Shown: piece by piece, positions 9,273-16,201 of the stretch | Layout of the letters: every line of letters starts with the position of its first letter | Numbering within the stretch: the first letter of the stretch is position 1 | Notes under the pieces: model-generated | Told to the model about the DNA's origin: nothing | Databases searched by the model: none | What the model saw: only the letters and a program-made list of their open reading frames with translations | Assembly (NCBI GenBank): GCA_041686355.1 | Contig: JAWLDZ010000009.1 | Span: 1 to 61,306 of the forward strand | From: DSBN01 sp041686355 | GTDB lineage: Bacteria; Spirochaetota; Spirochaetia; DSM-16054; Sediminispirochaetaceae | Length of the DNA stretch: 61,306 nucleotides | Reading direction: 5' to 3' | Made by a program: the position numbers and the translations under genes

Positions 9273-10469
9273 CTAAAAAAGTTCCTTATCTGGGGAAGGC
9301 TTTTCGGCGGCGCTCTCCGCCTGTACCGGTGGTGCCGGATTTGCTTTTGACTGTAAGGAGGAGTCAGTCTGAGTGCTGGTTTTCGACTTACCCGCAGGTT
9401 TTGTCTGCTCGCCGCCTTCCTCTTCTGTATAACGTTCGGGAAATAGCAGCTTGCGCACTTTTAAGTCGATTTCCTTGGCAATATCAGGATTGTTATCTAA
9501 AAAGTCCTTCGCATTTTCACGACCCTGGCCGATCCGTTCTTCTCCAAAGGAGTACCAGCTTCCGCTCTTTGAGATAAGTTCGAACCTAAGGGCGGCATCC
9601 AGCAGGCTTGCAGTTGCGCTTACCCCTTTCCCAAAAATAATTTCAAGCTCGACCTTCTTGAAAGGCGGGGCTACTTTATTCTTCACTACCTTCACCCGAA
9701 CCCGGTTTCCGATAGCCTCATCGGCACCCTTAGAAATAGTCTCGATTCTCCTGACCTCGATCCTCACTGAAGAGTAGAATTTAAGCGCTCGTCCTCCGGT
9801 GGTAGTTTCCGGGTTACCGAACATGACCCCAATCTTCATTCGTATTTGGTTAATAAATACAAGGCTTGTACCGGATTTGGAAATGGTACCGGTAAGTTTA
9901 CGAAGGGCCTGGCTCATGAGACGGGCCTGCAGTCCCATGTGTGAGTCGCCCATCTCCCCCTCGATTTCCGCCTGAGGAGTTAAGGCTGCTACTGAATCGA
10001 CCACTATTATATCAACGGCTCCCGAACGCACCAGAGACTCGGCTATTTCCAGGGCTTGCTCACCGGTGTCGGGCTGAGAAACCCACAGCTCATCGGTGTT
10101 AACCCCTAAATTACGGGCATATACCGGGTCTAATGCATGTTCCGCATCAATGAAAGCGGCTATTCCTCCGGTTTTTTGGGCCTCTGCAATAGCGTGGAGG
10201 GCTAAGGTGGTTTTACCGGAAGATTCCGGGCCGTAGATTTCAATAACCCGCCCCCGAGGGTATCCCCCTACACCAAGTGCTGCGTCAAGCAAAATAGAGC
10301 CGGAGGGTACCACGCGAATACTGGTGTCCCGGCCGTCACCTCCCAATTTCATCAACGAACCCTTCCCGAACTGTTTTTCTATCTGAAGTCGGGCTGCATC
10401 AAGGGCCTTATTCTTTTCATCTAAATTGCCGGGAGTCTCCTGAGTAATATTTGAATTCTTTTTTGCCAT
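9273..10469 (-). CDS. recA: Recombinase A
   Basis: RecA forms filaments on single-stranded DNA, promotes strand exchange and is the SOS co-protease. I place the start at the ATG at 10469 (MAKKN), because AGGAGG lies 4-10 bases upstream; an in-frame codon six residues earlier is not supported. Walker A GPESSGKTT is at 80-88, and the VVDSVAAL Walker B strand and the L2-loop region follow. The C-terminal 55 or so residues are a low-complexity Ser/Pro/Ala/Lys tail ending in DKELF, longer than in E. coli. It heads the minus-strand row that runs to the left edge. Confidence 0.97.
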   Translation of the reverse strand: MAKKNSNITQETPGNLDEKNKALDAARLQIEKQFGKGSLMKLGGDGRDTSIRVVPSGSILLDAALGVGGYPRGRVIEIYGPESSGKTTLALHAIAEAQKTGGIAAFIDAEHALDPVYARNLGVNTDELWVSQPDTGEQALEIAESLVRSGAVDIIVVDSVAALTPQAEIEGEMGDSHMGLQARLMSQALRKLTGTISKSGTSLVFINQIRMKIGVMFGNPETTTGGRALKFYSSVRIEVRRIETISKGADEAIGNRVRVKVVKNKVAPPFKKVELEIIFGKGVSATASLLDAALRFELISKSGSWYSFGEERIGQGRENAKDFLDNNPDIAKEIDLKVRKLLFPERYTEEEGGEQTKPAGKSKTSTQTDSSLQSKANPAPPVQAESAAEKPSPDKELF

Positions 10470-10544
10470 ATTTCCTCCTACGAACACAGGCGTCTTTCTA
10501 CTAGACTAGAACAGCCGCATTCGCGTGCATGCTTCAGATTTGTA

Positions 10545-10558
10545 GTTAAAATCTTAAC
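10545..10558 (-). promoter_or_regulatory. Candidate operator at the recA transcription start
   Basis: The inverted repeat GTTAA-4-TTAAC (minus strand GTTAAGATTTTAAC) lies exactly where transcription from the recA promoter should begin. The position fits a repressor such as LexA, but the sequence matches none of the LexA boxes I know (CGAAC-4-GTTCG or TTTG-5-CAAA). Confidence 0.35.
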
Positions 10559-10563
10559 TCTAT

Positions 10564-10591
10564 CTTATAGGCTATAGGAACGGCAGGTCAA
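10564..10591 (-). promoter_or_regulatory. recA promoter, sigma-70 type
   Basis: The minus strand has TTGACC (10591-10586), a 16-base spacer and TATAAG (10569-10564). The predicted start is near 10557, leaving a leader of about 88 bases before the recA ATG. It is the first convincing promoter upstream of the recA-to-lipoprotein gene row. Confidence 0.6.
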
Positions 10592-10664
10592 GAAGCAATC
10601 GAATTTCATCTGTGAGATTACAAGCAGAACCGAGACTGTCGTTGTTTGTAATAGGAGAGGAAAA

Positions 10665-11114
10665 TTAGAATAGCTTTTGTGAGTCAAGCAGTATAGTAAC
10701 AGGGCCGTCATTGGTATATGTTACACTCATTTTTCCTCCGAAAAGCCCGGTTTCCACTTTAATGCCCTTTTCTCGGAGGGTATCTACAAACAGGTTGTAG
10801 TACTTCTCGCCCATATGGGGTGAAGCCGCAGAATTGTAAGAGGGACGTTTGCCCTTGCGGGTATCCGCACAGAGAGTGAACTGGGAAACAACCAGTATTT
10901 GACCCTTGATATCCACTACTGAAAGGTTCATTTTGCCGTCACTATCCGAGAAAATTCGCAGTCCGAAGGTTTTATCCACTAAATAGAGCATGTCCTCTTC
11001 GGTATCCTCTTTTTCCACACCAAGATACACCAATAGGCCTTTATCAATCTTCCCAACTGTTTTCTCTTCTACACTCACTGAACACGTGTGGACGCGCTGG
11101 ATAACTGCCCGCAT
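10665..11114 (-). CDS. dtd: D-aminoacyl-tRNA deacylase
   Basis: This enzyme hydrolyses D-amino acids (and mischarged Gly) from tRNA as a proofreading step after aminoacylation. The 149 residues match the normal length. Both active-site signatures are present: the SQFTL strand and NDGPVT near the C-terminus, which carries the Gly-cisPro dipeptide that excludes L-amino acids. It starts four bases after the TPR gene stop and is the last gene of the rpe-led row. Confidence 0.96.
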   Translation of the reverse strand: MRAVIQRVHTCSVSVEEKTVGKIDKGLLVYLGVEKEDTEEDMLYLVDKTFGLRIFSDSDGKMNLSVVDIKGQILVVSQFTLCADTRKGKRPSYNSAASPHMGEKYYNLFVDTLREKGIKVETGLFGGKMSVTYTNDGPVTILLDSQKLF

Positions 11115-11118
11115 AATA

Positions 11119-12219
11119 CTACCCCTCTTCCGGAATAAACTGATGAACTGATTTAGCTTCTAAGTTGATTTGATTATCCTCCGGGTCAATTCTCCCCAAA
11201 ACCTCAATCGGAAAGGCCGGATCAATATGCGCGGCAAAGTTGAGCTGTACCGGAACGATTCCCTCAAGAACCTGCTCAGTTTCGTAGCCCACCAGCAGAT
11301 CAAAGTTAATAGAACTTTCACCAACCGCCAAGTTGCTTACCCTTCCCTTCCAAATTACATAACAATCCTGGTAGAGGGCAGGAAGTTCTTGCACTTCCTT
11401 GAATTTGAAGTTGTGCTCCAGGCTGTCAAAGCTGGGTGTTCGGGTATAGGTTGCCAGGGTACTTACCTTGTTTTTCAGTTCTGTGGAGGCGTTGGATAAA
11501 AGTATGCGATTAATTTCACGCTGGGCAAGATTATCCTCATAGCGATTAAAATAACGTACTACATCCTGATAGCTCGCTTTTAACTCTTTCTGGCTCAAAT
11601 CAAGCTCTGTGGAATCTGAGGCAGTTGTGGACTCTTCAGCTTTATATCTGTCGACAGACAAGTCTAAATCCGCGATTTCCGGTCTTTCTCCCTCCGCTGC
11701 GAACATACTCTGTATATAGCTGCCGTACAGGGGATAAAAAAGCAAGGCGGCAGCTAGTAGTAGCCCCACAGCAAGTGAAACAACAGTAAACTTGCTGATC
11801 TGTTTTTCCTTCGGTAGCAGTTTGAACAGCTTATTACTGTCGGTGAACGCAATCAGGTCATCCGGATCGGTGTGCTGCCGGACCACCGCTAGACCGCGAT
11901 TTGCATAGCGGTTCTTCGGTTCCTGATCAATAACTTCAAACCAGTCTGTGAGAGCTTCGGATGTTTTTTGCTGTTTGAGATGCACTGCGGCGATACCGAG
12001 CAGTGCATTTTTATTACCCGGTTTCAGGCTTAATGCCCGGTGGAGGTAAGACTCGGCACCACTAAAATCCCCGGTATAAAGACAGGACATTCCCAGCATA
12101 TAGTAGAACTGGAAGCTCTGCCGATATCTGAATATTTGGCTCTCCAACAGCTGGAGTATTTGAGTATATTTTCCTTGGCGATAAAGTTTATGCGCCTTTT
12201 TAAGATCATTCCCTCCCAT
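11119..12219 (-). CDS. TPR protein with one membrane segment, function unknown
   Basis: The 366 residues start with about three TPR units (5-115), followed by one membrane segment (144-166) and a C-terminal domain of about 200 residues that I do not recognise. There is no signal peptide, so the TPR part is probably cytoplasmic and the C-terminal part extracytoplasmic. The C-terminal half includes a stretch (YQDCYVIWKGRVSNL) reminiscent of small beta-barrel folds, which is only an impression. It lies between dtd and a secreted protein, and probably belongs to an envelope function particular to spirochaetes. Confidence 0.7.
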   Translation of the reverse strand: MGGNDLKKAHKLYRQGKYTQILQLLESQIFRYRQSFQFYYMLGMSCLYTGDFSGAESYLHRALSLKPGNKNALLGIAAVHLKQQKTSEALTDWFEVIDQEPKNRYANRGLAVVRQHTDPDDLIAFTDSNKLFKLLPKEKQISKFTVVSLAVGLLLAAALLFYPLYGSYIQSMFAAEGERPEIADLDLSVDRYKAEESTTASDSTELDLSQKELKASYQDVVRYFNRYEDNLAQREINRILLSNASTELKNKVSTLATYTRTPSFDSLEHNFKFKEVQELPALYQDCYVIWKGRVSNLAVGESSINFDLLVGYETEQVLEGIVPVQLNFAAHIDPAFPIEVLGRIDPEDNQINLEAKSVHQFIPEEG

Positions 12220-12242
12220 CCACGGTACTCCGGTGTCAGCGC

Positions 12243-13337
12243 CTATTCGCTGTTTTTGTATTGTTGCTGCTTTTCACTTAGATTCTTGAGGGCCCTTTCA
12301 ATAATTTCAATTTTTTCTTCGCTTATATCTTCGGGGAATGCCAGCAGACTATCGATCTGTGAAATTATATCATTCACAGCTATGAGATCTTCTTTGACCA
12401 TCTCATTTACCGCCTCTGCGTCCCCCGCTCTTGTGCGGCTGAGGAGTCGCTCAAGGCTTGACTGGCTATCTTCTTCCGACTGGAAGTCAACTGTGTTTCC
12501 TACTCGCAAAGGTCTTCCGGTAAATGCCCCGACTACCGCTGTAATAGTACGAGTACCACCGGGGGCCAGTTTTAATGGTTCGTAAAATTGACAGACCGCT
12601 GAATCATTGATTGAATACGGCAGCAAGTTAAAGTTTCTGTTTCCCTGTACCTGCATATTCCACAAGTTTTCACTTAACCGCTTCCAATTAGAAAACACAA
12701 CCTTGTCGGGCAATGTGATGCCGCTGCCCTTCAGCATTGATATAAAACCTTCAAAGTTTTCCGATGATCCTTCAGCGTTGGAACTTACCGGGGATATCCA
12801 ATAACTGGGCGGCTGCAGGGAGAAACCGGTTTCACCCTCAAGCTGTTGATCATCGGAGGTAATAAAATGGACATCCTGTTTTTCTCCAAGGTATGTGTCA
12901 AACAAATGATGTATTCCTACCGATTGGGTACTCTCGGAGCTGTTTGTCACCGTTGTATCGATCCTAATCCCGTCTACTAAGCTGTTGGGGCTTGATTTTA
13001 CAAAACTAAAATCTTGTTGAATTTCCAGTTTGGAAGAGCTCCAGATAAAGTTGGCTCCCTCGGAGGTTCTTCTTACCTTTTGAGAAAAGGTATTAGAAGA
13101 TCCAAGGGTATGAACACGATTATTTAGAAGAATCCCGGTAGAACTTGTTCGAGGATCCCGTTCGAAAAGAAGTGATACATACTCCTCTTTTTCTATATCC
13201 TTAAGATAATAAATCGAAAAGCGACCATTATCCTCGTGAAGGATGAGTTTTATTCGACCCTGCTCCAAGGTCAGTCCGCTTACTAGTGCCGGTAAGAGAA
13301 TGAAAAGAGCGGTAAATACAACTATTCGGCGCTTCAT
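12243..13337 (-). CDS. Secreted beta-rich protein, function unknown
   Basis: The 364 residues start with a clear Sec signal peptide (about 1-21), followed by a beta-rich domain to about 270 and a C-terminal helical region of about 90 residues with a Glu/Lys-rich coiled-coil pattern. I recognise no catalytic motif. Its ATG overlaps the stop of the upstream TPR gene by four bases, so the two secreted proteins are probably made together and may form a periplasmic or outer-membrane pair. Confidence 0.7.
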   Translation of the reverse strand: MKRRIVVFTALFILLPALVSGLTLEQGRIKLILHEDNGRFSIYYLKDIEKEEYVSLLFERDPRTSSTGILLNNRVHTLGSSNTFSQKVRRTSEGANFIWSSSKLEIQQDFSFVKSSPNSLVDGIRIDTTVTNSSESTQSVGIHHLFDTYLGEKQDVHFITSDDQQLEGETGFSLQPPSYWISPVSSNAEGSSENFEGFISMLKGSGITLPDKVVFSNWKRLSENLWNMQVQGNRNFNLLPYSINDSAVCQFYEPLKLAPGGTRTITAVVGAFTGRPLRVGNTVDFQSEEDSQSSLERLLSRTRAGDAEAVNEMVKEDLIAVNDIISQIDSLLAFPEDISEEKIEIIERALKNLSEKQQQYKNSE

Positions 13338-14314
13338 GAGTTATTCTCCCGATTTTGCTGCAGCCATTCAGCATAGAACAGCTTGAGGTTGACAGCCTTG
13401 TTTTTTAAATCAAGCAGCTGCTGTACCTCATCTTGTTCGGCGACATCCGTGGAGACAGTTGCTGTTTCGGCACTGCGATCGCTGGATTCCGTTTCTGATT
13501 CCAACCCAGCTAAACTTCTTTCTTGGGACTCCAGTTTTTGCTGCAGCCGTTGGATTTCTGTTTGCTTTGTATTCAATTCTGCATTTAGCTGTTTAATTAT
13601 TTCATTATCCCGCTCAGATCTAGCTGCCGACAGTTTTCGTTGGTAGTTACTAATGGCCTGCTCGTAGAACCTCTCACGTTGTTGGAAATCCTCCAGCGCT
13701 TTAAGGTACTCTTCATGGCTGATCTTCAGCAGCTTCAGCAGATCCTGTTCCCGCTGCTTGAGTTCAATGAGTGATTTTCGATATCCGGCTGCCTCCAGTT
13801 TATAACTGCGAGGATAGTCACGTACCAAGGCTGTATATACTTTTTCAGCTTTGTCAAAGTGGCCAAGGGCATAAAAAGACTCGCCAATCCAGAATAAGGC
13901 GTTCGAGTTATAGTCATGGGAAGGATAATCCTCAATATATTCATACAGTTGCCGGATTGCTTTCTCATGCTCTTTCTGAAGAAAAAGAATCCGTCCCTTT
14001 TGATACAGTGCGTCCGGGTATCTATTGTGGTTATGGTAGTTTGCGATAAAATAGTCGATATTTTGGGCTGCCTTTTCAAGCCGGTCCTGTGCAAGGTGAC
14101 TGCGAGCTGTCCAATAATACGCCTCTCCGTGATAGCCTGTGTAGTCTGAATCGAGAATAATGTCGCGAAAATGAAGCAGCGCTTGTTCGTACTCCCCCTG
14201 ACTGAAGGCCTGCAGTCCCGACTTTATTGCTCCAGGTACCTCCTTTTCCTGGCTGTACACGCTGAAAGGAGTAATGAGTGGTACTAACAATAGCATTACA
14301 ATAATTTTTTTCAT
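13334..14314 (-). CDS. Periplasmic TPR / coiled-coil protein (CpoB/BamD-like architecture)
   Basis: A Sec signal peptide (about 1-22) is followed by about five TPR units (25-190), then a long coiled coil (about 195-275) and a Ser/Thr-rich linker. The TPR section is similar in style to BamD and CpoB (YbgF), which work in outer-membrane assembly and Tol-Pal-linked constriction. In CpoB the coiled coil precedes the TPRs, while here it follows them, so I do not assign either name. It is coupled by an ATGA overlap to the next secreted protein. Confidence 0.72.
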   Translation of the reverse strand: MKKIIVMLLLVPLITPFSVYSQEKEVPGAIKSGLQAFSQGEYEQALLHFRDIILDSDYTGYHGEAYYWTARSHLAQDRLEKAAQNIDYFIANYHNHNRYPDALYQKGRILFLQKEHEKAIRQLYEYIEDYPSHDYNSNALFWIGESFYALGHFDKAEKVYTALVRDYPRSYKLEAAGYRKSLIELKQREQDLLKLLKISHEEYLKALEDFQQRERFYEQAISNYQRKLSAARSERDNEIIKQLNAELNTKQTEIQRLQQKLESQERSLAGLESETESSDRSAETATVSTDVAEQDEVQQLLDLKNKAVNLKLFYAEWLQQNRENNS

Positions 14315-14370
14315 TTTAAAACCTTTTCCCCATCTTTATTCTCGACCTGTCGCAACTTCAGATAAAGCAT

Positions 14371-14404
14371 TTATTTACCATGCAGATCTATTATTTACCG
14401 TGCA
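14371..14404 (-). repeat. 20-bp-spaced direct repeat at the rpe stop codon
   Basis: TTATTTACCATGCA (14371-14384) and TTATTTACCGTGCA (14391-14404) match at 13 of 14 bases with a 20-base period. The right copy holds the last codons of rpe and its TAA. Confidence 0.7.
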
Positions 14405-15092
14405 TTATCCTTACTTCATCTACTGGGTCCTCAGCCTTGAAGAAGGCGCTGCCGCTAATCAAAACATCAGTACCGGCATTGTGTACCTGTTCGACTGTAC
14501 TCCGGTTCACTCCCCCGTCAACCGCAACCAGGTATGAGTAGCCCTTCTCCTCTGCCTGCTGCTTAAGATAACCTACCTTGTCTAAACATCCGGGTATTAA
14601 GGCCTGACCGCCAAAGCCTGGGTTTACCGTCATTATTAGTATCAGATCAATATATGGTAACATTGAATCCAGTTGAGTAACAGGTGTTGATGGTACGATT
14701 GATATACCGGCATAGGCACCTGCCTCATGTATACGTTGTACTATTCGATGGGCGTGGATTGCAGCTTCCAAATGAAAGGTAAGGTAGTCGGCGCCGGCAT
14801 CGACGAACTCTTCCACATATTTTTCAGGTTCAGATATCATAAGGTGCACATCAAGCGGCAGTTTGGTATGTGGACGAAGGTCATTCACCAATTTTGGGCC
14901 AAAGGTGATATTAGGCACAAAATGTCCATCCATCACATCTAAATGGATCCAGTCAGCATTGGCAGCATGGATGCGATCGATAGCTGCGTTGATATTACTG
15001 AAATCAGCTGACAAAATTGAAGGCGCGTACAAATAGTTTTTATTCTGTTTCATATATATTATGTACCAAATTCCTACGCATATGGCAATCAT
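14391..15092 (-). CDS. rpe: Ribulose-phosphate 3-epimerase
   Basis: Rpe interconverts ribulose 5-phosphate and xylulose 5-phosphate in the pentose phosphate pathway. The TIM-barrel signatures are present: APSILSADF, the metal-binding HLDVMDGHFVPN, MTVNPGFGGQ and VDGGVN. The frame begins 13 residues before the usual family start (MKQNKNYLYAPS at 15053), with a hydrophobic extension MIAICVG. I keep the longer form because AAGGA lies seven bases before its ATG, whereas the inner ATG has no ribosome site. The stop region is part of a direct repeat. Confidence 0.93.
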   Translation of the reverse strand: MIAICVGIWYIIYMKQNKNYLYAPSILSADFSNINAAIDRIHAANADWIHLDVMDGHFVPNITFGPKLVNDLRPHTKLPLDVHLMISEPEKYVEEFVDAGADYLTFHLEAAIHAHRIVQRIHEAGAYAGISIVPSTPVTQLDSMLPYIDLILIMTVNPGFGGQALIPGCLDKVGYLKQQAEEKGYSYLVAVDGGVNRSTVEQVHNAGTDVLISGSAFFKAEDPVDEVRIMHGK

Positions 15093-15112
15093 CTGAGTGT
15101 CCTTGGATCTAA

Positions 15113-15140
15113 TTGACTATTGTTAATACCATGATATAAT
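15113..15140 (+). promoter_or_regulatory. Strong sigma-70 promoter for the TPR-greA-vWA genes
   Basis: TTGACT (15113-15118), a 16-base spacer and a perfect TATAAT (15135-15140) lie on the plus strand. The predicted start is near 15147, giving a 67-base leader before the GTG at 15214. It is divergent from rpe, whose start is at 15092. Confidence 0.75.
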
Positions 15141-15213
15141 GAAAAAGCGCATTTACTAGAGTGATATTCTTCTAATAAAGCTCTCCCGCGACAGGTAAAA
15201 TATTGAGGGGCAA

Positions 15214-16185
15214 GTGCATTTAGCAGCAAATATGGATGAGACTACTTCACAACCGCCACATATTGAGGAAATTTTACAAGATGTTCAGCTGCAGATTCGG
15301 GAAGGTCGGTTCACCGAGGCAGAGGAGCGGCTTGAATCTGCGTTAGAGATAGATTTTGAGCATAATGAAGTCCTATCCACACTCAAATGTTGTAAATTCT
15401 GGAAAGAGCGCATACCTCGACTGAATGAAATTCACGATGATTATGAACGGGGTGAATTTCTTCTTCGTCAGTGGCATTCGTTTCAAGGTTTCCTGCCGCG
15501 GATGGAAGCTCCTATTGAGCGCGAGCTTTTTGTACTGCGTAAATGGGTTTTCGGCACCGCTCTTGTGAGTTTTAAACGGGTTGTGCGGGCGAATGAAGAA
15601 CCCGAAGCCGGACTTCTGTTGAATATTGGCCGCTGTTATAAGCTATCCGGCGACTTTGAGAAGGCCTTGGAGTATCTGGAGAGCGCTGGGCGAAAGCGAA
15701 GAGATGATGCCGAGGTTCTGGCCGAGATAGCCGACTGTTATGCTTTGGTTGACGAAACTAAAGCGGCCAAGGCCTTTTTCCGTGAGGCTTTCTTTATGAA
15801 TCCCCAAAAAATTGAACTTGCCTTTCTTGAATCCGGTTTAATTACCCGCCTTATTGCAAGAGTACGTAATATGGGGTATGCTGAAACGGTGTTAAACGAG
15901 TGGATCCCTGTATACGGGGTCCTGTTGGGTGTACTCAATGTAAAGAGGGAATTGCGGCCTCTTGAGTATGGTAAGCTTAAACAATCGATTTACTCGTTAG
16001 AAAAGCGGATTCAAGAAGAGGGAATAAATACTGAACAAGACTCGCTTGTTCCCCGGTTGCTGAACCGTTATTTCTGGCTAATAGATCATTATGTAAATGC
16101 CCATGAGAATCGTGAGTGGGTTGAAGAGGTATTACATAAGATAAAGATGATCGATGAACACATTTATACACAGTACATTAACTAA
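15214..16185 (+). CDS. Cytoplasmic TPR protein, function unknown
   Basis: These 323 residues have no signal peptide or membrane segment. About two TPR units cover residues 15-55, and two to three more lie around 130-220. I choose the GTG at 15214 because GAGG lies five bases upstream; the in-frame ATG at 15232 has no ribosome site. It ends 17 bases before the greA ATG and shares its promoter. A partnership with the TPR-rich GreA is a reasonable inference but has no direct support here. Confidence 0.75.
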   Translation: MHLAANMDETTSQPPHIEEILQDVQLQIREGRFTEAEERLESALEIDFEHNEVLSTLKCCKFWKERIPRLNEIHDDYERGEFLLRQWHSFQGFLPRMEAPIERELFVLRKWVFGTALVSFKRVVRANEEPEAGLLLNIGRCYKLSGDFEKALEYLESAGRKRRDDAEVLAEIADCYALVDETKAAKAFFREAFFMNPQKIELAFLESGLITRLIARVRNMGYAETVLNEWIPVYGVLLGVLNVKRELRPLEYGKLKQSIYSLEKRIQEEGINTEQDSLVPRLLNRYFWLIDHYVNAHENREWVEEVLHKIKMIDEHIYTQYIN

Positions 16186-16201
16186 TTGAGTGGAGAGAAA
16201 A

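Noticed and set aside
10566..10579. Shared TATAGGCTATAG near recA and at the end of the HEAT gene (20895-20906) as a common regulatory site
   Set aside because: A 12-base match is expected by chance many times in 61 kb, and the two contexts differ (promoter versus convergent gene ends).
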